From Thalassovita taeanensis (GTDB lineage Bacteria; Pseudomonadota; Alphaproteobacteria; Rhodobacterales; Rhodobacteraceae), in contig NZ_FOEP01000005.1 in assembly GCF_900110775.1 (NCBI RefSeq), positions 1 through 64,000 on the forward strand: a stretch of 64,000 nt of DNA, read 5' to 3'. Shown here one piece after another: positions 36,459 through 45,475 of the stretch. Within the stretch, counting starts at the first letter, position 1; every line of letters begins with the position of its first letter. Made by a program: the position numbers and the translations under genes. The notes beneath the pieces were generated by a model. It saw nothing but the letters and a program-made list of their open reading frames with translations. It did not search any database and was not told the DNA's origin.

Positions 36459-37076
36459 TCAGTGCCTTGGGTTAAGGGCCATGGCAAGGCCGGAAAAAAT
36501 TAGAAATCCGCCAACGCCCTTGTTCAGCCGGTGCAGCCGCAGCGGCGTAAGCACCGAGGCCATCGCGCGACCGAGGCCTGCGTAAAGCGCCATCGCCAGC
36601 AGTTCGAGCGCCAGAAACAGCGCGCCAAGGGTGGCGAACTGTGGCCCGACCGGGGCGGTGAAATCGACAAATTGCGGGAAGAAGGCGGTGAAGATGGCAA
36701 TGGCTTTGGGGTTGCCGACCGCGATCAGGAAGTCGTGTTTGATAAGCGTTCCCATACGGTTGTCGGTCACGACGGGGGCATCGCCGGTCGGCGCGGGCGC
36801 GCGCCAGAGTTTCAGGCCGACATACGCGAGATAGGCGGCTCCGGCGTATTTGACGAGGGAGAAGGCGGTCTCGGACGCGGCCAGAAGCGCGCCGAGGCCA
36901 AGGGCCACCAGCGCGATCATCGTGGCAAAGGCGGGCAGGCGGCCGGTGCCGCCGATCAGCGCGGGCCAGACGCCCAGCCGCGAGGCATTGGAAAAGGCCA
37001 GCAGGTTGTTCGGGCCGGGCGCCGCGTTAAGCACGAAGCAGGCGGGCAAGAACAGAGCAAGAAAGGTGAGCGTCAT
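36459..37076 (-). CDS. LysE/RhtB-family translocator inside the choline transport operon
   Basis: A 205-residue inner-membrane exporter with six predicted helices. Family blocks are NAAPGPNNLLAFSNASRLG (15-35 region) and AVGNPKAIAIFTAFFPQFV. RhtB-type proteins export amino acids or their analogues; the substrate here is unknown. It lies between choX and choW on the same strand, 7 bases ahead of choW, an unusual interruption of the normal choX-choW-choV order. A role in exporting a compatible solute or relieving amino acid load is speculative. Confidence 0.87.
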   Translation of the reverse strand: MTLTFLALFLPACFVLNAAPGPNNLLAFSNASRLGVWPALIGGTGRLPAFATMIALVALGLGALLAASETAFSLVKYAGAAYLAYVGLKLWRAPAPTGDAPVVTDNRMGTLIKHDFLIAVGNPKAIAIFTAFFPQFVDFTAPVGPQFATLGALFLALELLAMALYAGLGRAMASVLTPLRLHRLNKGVGGFLIFSGLAMALNPRH

Positions 37077-37130
37077 GGCGGTGTGTGATCCATCGGTCAG
37101 GGCGCGGCCCTGGCACTGCGCAGCAGCCCC

Positions 37131-37178
37131 CCACCTGTCCTCCCCCCGATCCGGGGGGAGGTACCGCGTGGAGAGCGG
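37131..37178 (-). repeat. Intergenic palindrome between choX and the lysE-like gene
   Basis: CCTCCCCCC (37139-37147) and GGGGGGAGG (37153-37161) form a perfect 9-bp stem, flanked by CCCCACC and GGTGGGG that pair outside it. It resembles REP-type elements. In this place it may protect the choX part of the transcript or stop part of the readthrough. Confidence 0.6.
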
Positions 37179-37183
37179 TGGGG

Positions 37184-38110
37184 TCAGAGGCCTAGGGCGG
37201 CTTTGGTGGCGGCCATGGCGTCGCCGCCGTCTTTGGTCGTCACGCCGTCAAGCCAGCCAGACAAAGTGTCAGGGTGGGCCTTGAGCCAGGCACTGGCGGC
37301 TTTGTCAGGGTCGGTGCCGTCATTCAGGATCGCGCCCATGACTTCGTTTTCCAGCGCGAGGGTGAATTCGAGGTTCGACAGCAGTTTGCCCACGTTCGGG
37401 CATTCGGCGACATATCCCGCGCGGGTGTTGGTATAGATCGTGGCACCGCCCAGATCGGGGCCGAAATAGTCGTCGCCTCCGGTCAGGTAGGACATGTCGA
37501 AGTTGGCGTTCATCGGGTGCGGTTCCCAGCCGAGGAAGACGATCGGCTCGCCTTTGCGGTCGGCGCGGGTAACCTGGGCCAGCATGCCCTGTTCCGAGCT
37601 TTCGACGACCTCGAACCCGGCCAGGCCGAAGGCGTCGGCGGCGATCATATCCATGATCAGGCGGTTGCCGTCATTGCCGGCCTCGATGCCGTAAATCTTG
37701 CCTTCAAGCAGGTCTGTATGCGCGGCGATATCGGAGAAATCAGAGATCCCCAGATCGGCTGCTGCCTTGTTGACGGCCAATGTGTATTTGGCGCCGTACA
37801 GGTTTGCACGGACGGTATCGACGGTTTTGGCCTCGCGGTAGGGGGCGATGTCGGCCTCCATCGTGGGCATCCAGTTGCCCAAGAATACGTCGATGTCGCC
37901 AGCGGCCATCGAGGTATAGGTGACCGGGACGGAAAGCACTTTGATGTCGGTCTCGTATCCCAGCGCGTCCAGAACGACGGTGGTGGCGGCAGTGGTGGCG
38001 GTGATGTCGGTCCAGCCAACATCGGAAAAAGTGATTTTGCCACAATCAGCGGCCAGGGCGGGGGTCGCGGCAAGCAGGGCGAGCGCGGACAGTGTCGTTT
38101 TCAGGGTCAT
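37184..38110 (-). CDS. choX: Choline-binding periplasmic protein
   Basis: A 308-residue periplasmic solute-binding protein. The signal peptide is MTLKTTLSALALLAATPALA. The mature part begins ADCGKITFSDVGWTDITAT, and FLGNWMPTM, FLGWEPHPMN and SYLTGGDDYFG supply the aromatic residues expected of the ChoX/ProX-type cation-pi box. Together with choW and choV it forms a high-affinity choline importer. The start lies 76 bases from betI, with the palindrome at 38135-38148 between them, so BetI may control both directions. Confidence 0.93.
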   Translation of the reverse strand: MTLKTTLSALALLAATPALAADCGKITFSDVGWTDITATTAATTVVLDALGYETDIKVLSVPVTYTSMAAGDIDVFLGNWMPTMEADIAPYREAKTVDTVRANLYGAKYTLAVNKAAADLGISDFSDIAAHTDLLEGKIYGIEAGNDGNRLIMDMIAADAFGLAGFEVVESSEQGMLAQVTRADRKGEPIVFLGWEPHPMNANFDMSYLTGGDDYFGPDLGGATIYTNTRAGYVAECPNVGKLLSNLEFTLALENEVMGAILNDGTDPDKAASAWLKAHPDTLSGWLDGVTTKDGGDAMAATKAALGL

Positions 38111-38134
38111 TGTGGACCTCCCGGTTTTTTCTTG

Positions 38135-38148
38135 ATTGACGAGTCAAT
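38135..38148 (+). promoter_or_regulatory. Candidate BetI operator
   Basis: ATTGACGAGTCAAT is a 14-bp palindrome (ATTGAC, GA, GTCAAT) in the choX-betI intergenic region. It resembles the ATTGAA-type BetI sites known from memory in enterobacteria. A single site here could repress both choX and betI-betC-betB-betA in the absence of choline. Confidence 0.6.
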
Positions 38149-38186
38149 AAAAAGGCAACTAGCTTGGCTTGGCAAGGAGTTTGTAA

Positions 38187-38771
38187 ATGCCAAAGCTCGG
38201 AATGGAGCCTATACGGCGCGCGGCGCTGGTAAAAGCGACAATTGCCGAAATCGGCGAGGCGGGCACGTTGGACGTGACCGTCAGCCAGATTGCGAAACGT
38301 GCGGGCATGTCCAGCGCGCTGGCGCATCATTACTTCGGTGGCAAGGAACAGATTTTTCTGGCGGCGATGCGCCACACGTTGACGGTTTACGCCGCCGAAG
38401 TGCGCGGGGCGCTGGCGATGGCGGACAGTCCGCAGGCGCGGGTCGAGGCGATTGTACGCGCCAGCTTCAGCAGCACCAATTTCCGCCGCGAGGTGGTGGC
38501 GGCCTGGTTGAATTTCTACGTGCTGGCGCAGGTCTCGGACGAAGCGCGGCGGTTGTTATCGGTCTATCAGGCGCGGATGCGGTCGAACCTGTGTTACGGG
38601 TTGCGCCCCTTGGTTGGCGCGCGGGCCGAGGTGGTGGCCGACCGGATCGCGGCTATGATCGACGGGGGCTATTTGCGGCAGACGCTGGGGCTTGGCGTGC
38701 CAGACGGGACAGCGGCGGTGGCGCAGGTTCTGGACGGGTTGGCGCTGGAGATTGACAGGGGAATGGAATGA
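38187..38771 (+). CDS. betI: Choline-responsive repressor BetI
   Basis: A 194-residue TetR-family repressor. The N-terminus MPKLGMEPIRRAALVKAT and the helix-turn-helix with GMSSALAHHYFGGKEQIFLAA match BetI. ATG 38187 follows AAGGAG at good spacing. The BetI ligand is choline, and it represses the bet genes when choline is absent. It is the first gene of the plus-strand run and overlaps betC by four bases (ATGA). Confidence 0.95.
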   Translation: MPKLGMEPIRRAALVKATIAEIGEAGTLDVTVSQIAKRAGMSSALAHHYFGGKEQIFLAAMRHTLTVYAAEVRGALAMADSPQARVEAIVRASFSSTNFRREVVAAWLNFYVLAQVSDEARRLLSVYQARMRSNLCYGLRPLVGARAEVVADRIAAMIDGGYLRQTLGLGVPDGTAAVAQVLDGLALEIDRGME

Positions 38772-40276
38772 GCCGACCGAACATATTGATTTTCATGGTG
38801 GATCAGCTGAATGGCACGCTGTTCCCCGATGGCCCGGTTGACTGGCTGCATGTGCCCAATCTGCGCAAGCTGGCGGCACGTTCAACGCGGTTTGCCAATG
38901 GCTATACCGCCAGCCCACTGTGCGCGCCCGGGCGGGCCAGTTTCATGTCGGGTCAACTGCCGAGTGCCACGCAGGTGTATGACAACGCGGCGGAATTTAC
39001 GTCGAGCGTGCCGACCTATGCGCATCATTTGCGCCGGGCGGGGTATCAAACCTGCCTGTCGGGCAAGATGCATTTCGTCGGGCCGGATCAGATGCATGGC
39101 TTCGAGGAACGGCTGACCACCGATATTTACCCCGCTGATTTCGGCTGGACGCCGGATTACCGCAAACCCGGCGAGCGGATCGATTGGTGGTATCATAACA
39201 TGGGCTCGGTGACCGGCGCGGGCGTGGCCGAGATCAGCAACCAGATGGAATATGACGACGAGGTCGCATATAATGCAACGCGCAAGGTATACGATCTGGC
39301 GCGCGGGCATGATGCGCGGCCTTGGTGCCTGACGGTGTCGTTCACCCATCCGCATGACCCCTATGTGGCGCGACAGAAGTACTGGGACCTGTACGAGGAC
39401 TGCGCCCACCTGATGCCAGAGGTCGGGCCGATCCCCTACGAGGAGCAGGACCCTCATTCGCAACGGATTTTCGACGCCAATGACTGGCGTTCGTTCGACC
39501 TGACGGATGCGATGGTGCAGCGGGCGCGGCGGGCCTATTTCGCGAATATTTCATATCTCGATGACAAGATCGGCGAGGTGCTGACCGCGTTGGAGGCAAC
39601 GCAGCAGGAGGCGACGATCCTGTTTGTCAGCGATCACGGCGATATGCTGGGCGAGCGGGGATTGTGGTACAAGATGTGCTTCTACGAGGGCTCGGCGCGG
39701 GTGCCGATCATGGTCAGTGCGCCGCAAATGGCACCGGGTCTGGTCACAGCGCCGGTCAGCAACATCGACATCTGCCCGACGCTCTGTGATCTGGCCGGGG
39801 TCAGCATGGACGAGGTCATGCCCTGGACCACGGGCGAAAGCCTTGTACCGTTGGGGCAGGGGCAGGAACGCACCAGCCCGGTGGCGATGGAATATGCGGC
39901 CGAGGCGTCGTATGCGCCGATGGTGTCGCTGCGGTATGGCCGCTGGAAATATAACCGCTGCGCGCTGGACCCGGATCAGCTGTTTGATCTCGAGGCCGAT
40001 CCGCATGAACTGACCAATCTGGCGGGTGATCCGGCGCAAGCGGGCACGCTGGCGTCGCTACGGGCCAAGTCCGAAGCGCGCTGGGATCTGGCGCGCTTTG
40101 ACGCCGAGGTGCGGATCAGTCAGGCCCGGCGCTGGGTGGTCTACGAGGCGCTGCGCAATGGCGACTACTACCCGTGGGACTACCAGCCGCTGCAAAAAGC
40201 CAGTGAACGCTACATGCGCAACCATATGGACCTTAATACGGTCGAAGAAAATCAACGTTTCCCGCGCGGCGACTAA
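38768..40276 (+). CDS. betC: Choline-sulfatase
   Basis: A 502-residue type I sulfatase that hydrolyses choline-O-sulfate to choline and sulfate. The formylglycine signature C-A-P-G-R is at residues 52-56, with Cys52 as the residue to be oxidised by a maturase outside this window. Other active-site blocks are [18 protein letters not shown] at the N-terminus, [11 protein letters not shown] and [16 protein letters not shown]. The C-terminal [13 protein letters not shown]-type tail ([13 protein letters not shown]) is the choline-sulfatase signature region. It lies between betI and betB, so choline sulfate feeds the betaine pathway. Confidence 0.96.
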   Translation: MSRPNILIFMVDQLNGTLFPDGPVDWLHVPNLRKLAARSTRFANGYTASPLCAPGRASFMSGQLPSATQVYDNAAEFTSSVPTYAHHLRRAGYQTCLSGKMHFVGPDQMHGFEERLTTDIYPADFGWTPDYRKPGERIDWWYHNMGSVTGAGVAEISNQMEYDDEVAYNATRKVYDLARGHDARPWCLTVSFTHPHDPYVARQKYWDLYEDCAHLMPEVGPIPYEEQDPHSQRIFDANDWRSFDLTDAMVQRARRAYFANISYLDDKIGEVLTALEATQQEATILFVSDHGDMLGERGLWYKMCFYEGSARVPIMVSAPQMAPGLVTAPVSNIDICPTLCDLAGVSMDEVMPWTTGESLVPLGQGQERTSPVAMEYAAEASYAPMVSLRYGRWKYNRCALDPDQLFDLEADPHELTNLAGDPAQAGTLASLRAKSEARWDLARFDAEVRISQARRWVVYEALRNGDYYPWDYQPLQKASERYMRNHMDLNTVEENQRFPRGD

Positions 40277-40282
40277 GCCCTT

Positions 40283-40311
40283 CCTGTTTCTTTCTGAGAA
40301 AAATACTCAAA
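40283..40311 (+). repeat. Dispersed intergenic motif, copy 2
   Basis: CCTGTTTCTTTCTGA (40283-40297) followed by GAAAAATACTCAAA matches copy 1 at 34487 with two mismatches. Here it directly precedes the betB start and replaces a strong ribosome binding site. Confidence 0.55.
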
Positions 40312-40313
40312 TC

Positions 40314-41774
40314 ATGACCTATCCAACCCAACCCACCGCCAGCCATTTCATCAATGGCGCTTATGTCGAAGACACCGCAGGGGCGCCGATTGATGTGATC
40401 TATCCCGCCACCGGCGCGGTGATTGCGCGTGTTCACGCCGCCACCCCGGCGGTGATCGAACAGGCGATCACCAGCGCGCGTGCGGCGCAGGGCGCGTGGG
40501 CAGCGATGTCGGGCACCGAGCGCGGGCGCATTTTGCGCCGGGCGGCGGATATGATCCGCGACCGCAACCATGACCTGTCGGTGTTGGAAACCTATGACAC
40601 CGGCAAGCCCTTGCAGGAAACCCTGGTGGCGGATGCCAGCAGCGGCGCGGATGCGTTGGAATATTTCGGTGGGTTGGCGGGCAGCCTGACCGGCGAGCAA
40701 ATTCCGCTGGGGGATGGCAACTGGGCCTATACGATCCGCGAGGCGTTGGGGGTTTGTGTGGGCATTGGCGCGTGGAATTATCCGACGCAGATTGCATGCT
40801 GGAAAGGCGCACCAGCGCTGGCGTGCGGCAACGCGATGATTTTCAAACCGTCGGAAACCACGCCGCTGTCGGCGCTGAAAGTGGCCGAGATCCTGCACGA
40901 AGCGGGCTTGCCTGCGGGGCTGTACAACGTGGTGCAGGGCATGGGCGAAGTGGGCGCGGCCTTGGTTACGCATCCGCTGGTGGACAAGGTTTCGTTGACC
41001 GGATCGGTCCCGACCGGGCGCAAGGTCTATGCGGCAGCAGCCGCGGGCATGAAGCATGTCACGATGGAGCTGGGCGGCAAATCGCCCTTGGTGATTTTCG
41101 ACGATGCCGATCTGGACGACGCGGTGGGCGGGGCCATTCTGGGCAACTTCTATTCCTCGGGGCAGGTTTGCAGCAACGGCACGCGGGTGTTCGTGCAGCG
41201 CGGCATCAAGGAGGCTTTTCTGGCGCGTCTGGCCGAGCGTCTGGGCGGCGCGGTGATTGGCGATCCGATGGACGAGACGGTGAACTTTGGTCCGATGGTC
41301 AGCGAAGGCCAATTGGGGATTGTTGAGCGCTATATCGCCAAGGGTGTGGAAGAGGGCGCGCGGCTGATCTGTGGCGGCAAGCGCGTGCCGGGCGAGGGGT
41401 ATTATCTGGAACCCACGGTCTTTGCCGATGTGCATGACGACATGGTGATTGCCCGCGAAGAGATTTTCGGCCCGGTGATGTGCGTGCTGGATTTCGACGA
41501 CGAGGCCGAGGTTCTGGCGCGGGCGAATGAGACCGAGTTTGGGTTGGCGGCGGGGGTGTTTACCCGCGATCTGGCGCGCGCACACCGGATGGTGGCAGGG
41601 TTCGAGGCGGGAACATGCTTCATCAACTCGTACAACGATGCGCCGGTGGAAATGCCCTTTGGCGGGGTCAAGCAATCGGGTGTGGGGCGTGAAAATTCCA
41701 AGGCGGCAATCGAGCATTACAGTCAGGTGAAGTCGGTTTTTGTACGGATGGGCGCGGTCGAAGCGCCGTTCTGA
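40314..41774 (+). CDS. betB: Betaine aldehyde dehydrogenase
   Basis: A 486-residue NAD(P)-dependent aldehyde dehydrogenase that converts betaine aldehyde to glycine betaine. The frame is open further upstream through betC, but ATG 40314 ([20 protein letters not shown]) is the family start. The catalytic pair is Glu252 (MELGGKSPL) and Cys286 ([10 protein letters not shown]). The cofactor region has [11 protein letters not shown] and [11 protein letters not shown]. No strong Shine-Dalgarno is visible at this start. It follows betC by 37 bases and precedes betA by 110. Confidence 0.95.
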   Translation: MTYPTQPTASHFINGAYVEDTAGAPIDVIYPATGAVIARVHAATPAVIEQAITSARAAQGAWAAMSGTERGRILRRAADMIRDRNHDLSVLETYDTGKPLQETLVADASSGADALEYFGGLAGSLTGEQIPLGDGNWAYTIREALGVCVGIGAWNYPTQIACWKGAPALACGNAMIFKPSETTPLSALKVAEILHEAGLPAGLYNVVQGMGEVGAALVTHPLVDKVSLTGSVPTGRKVYAAAAAGMKHVTMELGGKSPLVIFDDADLDDAVGGAILGNFYSSGQVCSNGTRVFVQRGIKEAFLARLAERLGGAVIGDPMDETVNFGPMVSEGQLGIVERYIAKGVEEGARLICGGKRVPGEGYYLEPTVFADVHDDMVIAREEIFGPVMCVLDFDDEAEVLARANETEFGLAAGVFTRDLARAHRMVAGFEAGTCFINSYNDAPVEMPFGGVKQSGVGRENSKAAIEHYSQVKSVFVRMGAVEAPF

Positions 41775-41884
41775 GCGCTGTTTTGCAAGTATGAGGCCGC
41801 CGCTTCGGCACGCCTCCCACCCACCCTCCCCGGCGCGCCGAAGCGGCGGGACTGACCGTTTGGTCAAGCCGAAAAGGAAAAACG

Positions 41885-43543
41885 ATGGAAGCGGATTATG
41901 TGATTGTCGGTGCGGGCAGCGCGGGCTGCGCCATGGCGTATCGCTTGGCCGAGGCCGGGGTGAGCGTGCTGGTGATCGAGCACGGCGGCTCGGACGCGGG
42001 ACCGTTCATTCAGATGCCGGCGGCGCTGAGCTATCCGATGAATATGGGGCTGTATGACTGGGGCTATCAGTCCGAGCCCGAACCGCATCTGGGCGGGCGG
42101 CGTTTGGCGACGCCGCGGGGCAAGGTGATCGGCGGCTCGTCCAGCATCAACGGCATGGTTTACGTGCGCGGCCATGCGCGCGATTTCGATCATTGGCGCG
42201 ATATGGGCGCCGAGGGCTGGGGCTATGCCGATGTGCTGCCGTATTTCAAGCGGATGGAGCATTGGCACGACGGCGGCCATGGCGGCGATGCGGCGTGGCG
42301 CGGTCGGTCCGGTCCGTTGCATGTGACGCGTGGCCCCCGGCGCAACCCACTGTTTCAGGCCTTTGTCGAGGCGGGGAGCCAGGCGGGGTACGAGCTGACC
42401 GGGGATTACAACGGCGAGAAGCAGGAAGGCTTTGGCCCGATGGAGCAGACCGTCTGGCGCGGGCGGCGTTGGTCGGCGGCCAACGCTTACCTGCGGCCCG
42501 CGTTGAAGCGGAAGAATTGCACGCTGGTGCGGGCCTTTGCCCGGCGGGTTGTGATCAAAGAGGGCCGCGCCGTGGGGGTCGAGGTCGAGCGCGGCGGTAA
42601 GATCGAGGTGATCCGGGCGCGGCGCGAGGTGGTGCTGGCGGCATCCTCGTTGAACTCGCCCAAGTTGTTGATGCTGTCGGGGATCGGGCCTGCGGCGCAT
42701 CTGGCCGAGCATGGAATTGATCTGGTGGCGGATCGGCCCGGCGTGGGGGCAAATTTGCAGGATCATCTGGAGCTCTATATCCAGATGGCGGCCAGTCAGC
42801 CGGTCAGCCTGTTCAAATACTGGAACCTGTGGGGGAAGGCGCTGATCGGGGCGCAATGGCTGTTTACCGGCACCGGGTTGGGTGCGAGCAACCAGTTTGA
42901 AAGTGCGGCGTTCGTTCGGTCGAAACCCGGTGTGGAGTATCCCGATATTCAGTATCATTTCCTGCCGATCGCTGTGCGCTATGATGGCAAGGCGGCGGCC
43001 GAGGGGCACGGATTTCAGGCGCATGTCGGGCCAATGCGCAGCGAGTCGCGCGGGACTGTGAGCCTGCGCAGCGCCGATCCGGGCGACGCGCCGGTGATCC
43101 GGTTCAATTACATGAGCGAGGCCAGCGATTGGGACGATTTCCGGCGCTGTATCCGGCTGACGCGCGAGATTTTCGAGCAGGCGGCGTTTGCGCCGTTTGT
43201 GAAAAGCGAAATTCAGCCGGGGGCGGATGTGCAAAGCGATGACGAACTGGACGGGTTCATTCGCGAGCATGCCGAGAGCGCCTATCATCCGTGCGGGACA
43301 TGCCGGATGGGGCGTGCGGATGATGCGATGGCAGTGGTGGATGCGCAGGCGCGGGTGATCGGGGTCGACGGGCTTCGCGTGGCTGACAGCAGTATTTTCC
43401 CAAGGATTACAAATGGTAATCTGAATGCGCCCTCGATCATGGTCGGCGAGAAAGTAAGCGATCATCTGCTGGGGCATGAGGGGCTGGCGCCCGAGAATGC
43501 TGAACCCTGGATCAGCCCGCGCTGGCGCGAGGCGCAGCGTTAA
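41885..43543 (+). CDS. betA: Choline dehydrogenase
   Basis: A 552-residue GMC flavoprotein oxidising choline to betaine aldehyde. The FAD-binding [17 protein letters not shown] motif lies near residue 10. [15 protein letters not shown] and [21 protein letters not shown] (blocks in outline) are GMC signatures. The C-terminal [10 protein letters not shown] and [12 protein letters not shown] regions carry the active-site His. ATG 41885 follows AAGGAAAAACG. It is the last gene of the bet operon. Confidence 0.95.
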   Translation: MEADYVIVGAGSAGCAMAYRLAEAGVSVLVIEHGGSDAGPFIQMPAALSYPMNMGLYDWGYQSEPEPHLGGRRLATPRGKVIGGSSSINGMVYVRGHARDFDHWRDMGAEGWGYADVLPYFKRMEHWHDGGHGGDAAWRGRSGPLHVTRGPRRNPLFQAFVEAGSQAGYELTGDYNGEKQEGFGPMEQTVWRGRRWSAANAYLRPALKRKNCTLVRAFARRVVIKEGRAVGVEVERGGKIEVIRARREVVLAASSLNSPKLLMLSGIGPAAHLAEHGIDLVADRPGVGANLQDHLELYIQMAASQPVSLFKYWNLWGKALIGAQWLFTGTGLGASNQFESAAFVRSKPGVEYPDIQYHFLPIAVRYDGKAAAEGHGFQAHVGPMRSESRGTVSLRSADPGDAPVIRFNYMSEASDWDDFRRCIRLTREIFEQAAFAPFVKSEIQPGADVQSDDELDGFIREHAESAYHPCGTCRMGRADDAMAVVDAQARVIGVDGLRVADSSIFPRITNGNLNAPSIMVGEKVSDHLLGHEGLAPENAEPWISPRWREAQR

Positions 43544-43566
43544 CCTTCCTTGACTGCCCCTCTTGA

Positions 43567-43590
43567 ACGTCAGCGGCGACGCGCTGACGT
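43567..43590 (+). terminator. Hairpin after betA
   Basis: ACGTCAGCG (43567-43575) and CGCTGACGT (43582-43590) form a perfect 9-bp stem with a 6-base loop, 24 bases after the betA stop. There is no T run, so it may be a weak terminator or a stability element. Confidence 0.5.
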
Positions 43591-43717
43591 ATCGGGGATG
43601 CTAAGGGTTTGTGCTCTTTTGCGCCTATGATTTACCGACGGGTCTGTTGGCGGGCCTGTGGCTAGGATTCGGGTGATCGACGGTGACACGATAGCGGCAC
43701 AATCACGGTCGAACGCT

Positions 43718-43732
43718 GCACAGTCACTGTGC
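43718..43732 (+). promoter_or_regulatory. 15-base palindrome before the hemerythrin-like gene
   Basis: GCACAG and CTGTGC flank TCA, 47 bases before the start codon. It could be an operator or part of a terminator; nothing identifies the binding protein. Confidence 0.35.
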
Positions 43733-43778
43733 GGATTTTGTCAGCGACGGAATGGGCTGGGGGCTGTAAAGTGGCGCC

Positions 43779-44342
43779 ATGACAGAGACATATCCGCTTG
43801 AAAGCCGCGAAGGCTTGCCCGAACATCTGCGCGTTCTGGCAGAGAAGTACCCGCGCGATATCTGGCGCGGGCATGGCAATTTCAATGAACTGACGGCGTT
43901 CTGGCTGGATCGGCATCTGATGTTCCGTCAGGTGATAGACCGGATCATCGGGGATACTCAGGCGCATCTGGATGGCAAAGCCCCCCGGTACGGCGCGGAT
44001 CTGTCGCGCTATACCGGCTTTTTTCTCGATCAACTGCACGGGCATCACACGATCGAGGATGATCATTACTTTCCGCAGTTTCAACGGTTTGACCCGCGCA
44101 TGGTTGAAGCGTTCGAGCTGTTGGACCGTGATCATCACGCGCTGGACTTTCATATGAACCGGCTGGCGGAAAGCACCAACGACGTGCTGCGCGGCTTGCA
44201 GGCAAATCAGCGCGCGATCGACCACGCGGCGCAGTTGCTGGAGGTGCAGGAAGGCTTTCGTGGCTTTTTGCATCGCCATTTGTCGGATGAGGAAGAGGTG
44301 ATCGTTCCGGTTGTTCTGGAATATGGCGCGCAGATGGACTGA
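43779..44342 (+). CDS. Hemerythrin-like domain protein
   Basis: A 187-residue all-helical protein with the His/Glu pattern of an HHE (hemerythrin-like) diiron site. The blocks are LHGHHTIEDDHYFPQF, LDRDHHALDFHMNRL and FLHRHLSDEEEVIVPVV. It would bind two irons and could sense or store O2, NO or iron. No membrane segment or signal peptide is seen. It stands after the bet operon, separated by two palindromes. The biological role is unknown. Confidence 0.88.
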   Translation: MTETYPLESREGLPEHLRVLAEKYPRDIWRGHGNFNELTAFWLDRHLMFRQVIDRIIGDTQAHLDGKAPRYGADLSRYTGFFLDQLHGHHTIEDDHYFPQFQRFDPRMVEAFELLDRDHHALDFHMNRLAESTNDVLRGLQANQRAIDHAAQLLEVQEGFRGFLHRHLSDEEEVIVPVVLEYGAQMD

Positions 44343-44438
44343 GGCGCGCGATTGCGTCACACGGTTTGATCCGTGTCAAAGCTGCGGCGTGGCGGCATCT
44401 CTAAGGTCTTGGTGACGCAAGAAGAAGGAGACTGCGCG

Positions 44439-44675
44439 ATGTCCAATACCCCCCATGAATTGCATGAGGAATTCCCTGAATATCAGGAGAAGATCCACGA
44501 TCTGAAACAGGCCGACGCGCATTTCGCCAAGCTGGCGGAAGACTATCACGAGGTGAACCGCGCGGTGCACCGGGCCGAGACCAACGTCGAGCCGATGGAC
44601 CAATTGGCCGAGACCGATCTGCGCAAGCGGCGCGCGGTGCTGAAGGATCAGATCTGGGGCTATTTGTCGGCGTAA
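44439..44675 (+). CDS. DUF465 (YdcH-like) protein
   Basis: A 78-residue coiled-coil protein. ATG 44439 follows AAGGAG; the frame is open further upstream but without a ribosome site. The charged helix HELHEEFPEYQEKIHDLKQ and the turn region VEPMDQLAETDLRKRRAVLKD (in outline) are typical of DUF465 proteins. Its 3' end overlaps the convergent hydrolase gene by 16 bases. The family has no established function. Confidence 0.85.
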   Translation: MSNTPHELHEEFPEYQEKIHDLKQADAHFAKLAEDYHEVNRAVHRAETNVEPMDQLAETDLRKRRAVLKDQIWGYLSA

Positions 44676-45475
44676 CGGTCGATAAAGCGCCAGAAATCCG
44701 GCAGGGTATCGCTGCGCCAGAGGTCGGCATGACCCGCGTCTGCGATCGCCAGAAAACGTTTTTTCAAGGAGGGGGCGGCAGAGTAGATCTGTCGCCCTTG
44801 TTCTATTGGAATCAAGGTGTCCTTGGCGCCGTGGATAATCAGCAGCGGTAAATTCAGGGCTCCGGCGCGGCCGAGGCTGTTCCACTGATTCGCCATCCTT
44901 CGGGTCAAGGGCGCAAGCGGCGGATAGGCATTCGCAGCAACATCGGGCAACGAGGTATATGGAGCCTCAAGCAGGAGGGCGGCGGGGTGGTCAAGCCGAC
45001 TGGACACGGCGACAGCAATGGCGACGCCGGTACCAAGGCTTTCGCCATAGAGCACCAGATGGTCCGCGGTCAGGCCGGGGATCAGCTGCGACCGGGCGGC
45101 GTAAACTGCGGCCATGTCGGTCGCTATTGCCTGTTCAGACGGCTTGCCGCTGCTGCCTGACGAGCCGCGATAGGCAGGGGCGATCAACCCATAGCCGCGA
45201 TCCAGAAAGCGGCGAAATCGCCCGGCGCGGTCGCTCAGATTACCCGCATTGCCGTGGAAATACAGGACCGTCGGCTTGCCCGGCGCGGGATCGGCAACCC
45301 AAAGGATCAGGCGGGCGTCGCCGGTTTCAAAGCTGACCTCGCGCAGGCGCGCGTCCTCAGGCGCGGTGCGGGTAGCACTGAAGGGATAAACGACCATCCG
45401 CTCGACCGGACCGAAGAGCGCGACAAAGCCAAGCGTCATCAACGTGAGGATCACGAAAACACGGCGCATGCTCAA
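44660..45475 (-). CDS. Membrane-anchored alpha/beta hydrolase
   Basis: A 271-residue serine hydrolase of the BEM46/ABHD13-like group. One N-terminal membrane helix (about 5-22) is followed by HGNAGNLSDRAGRFRRFL (oxyanion region) and GESLG with Ser146. The triad is completed by Asp219 (HGAKDTLIP) and His249 (DAGHADLW). The substrate (an ester or acyl chain) cannot be named. It overlaps the stop codon of pccR's gene by four bases at its start (45472-45475), so the two are probably co-transcribed. Confidence 0.85.
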   Translation of the reverse strand: MSMRRVFVILTLMTLGFVALFGPVERMVVYPFSATRTAPEDARLREVSFETGDARLILWVADPAPGKPTVLYFHGNAGNLSDRAGRFRRFLDRGYGLIAPAYRGSSGSSGKPSEQAIATDMAAVYAARSQLIPGLTADHLVLYGESLGTGVAIAVAVSSRLDHPAALLLEAPYTSLPDVAANAYPPLAPLTRRMANQWNSLGRAGALNLPLLIIHGAKDTLIPIEQGRQIYSAAPSLKKRFLAIADAGHADLWRSDTLPDFWRFIDRYADK

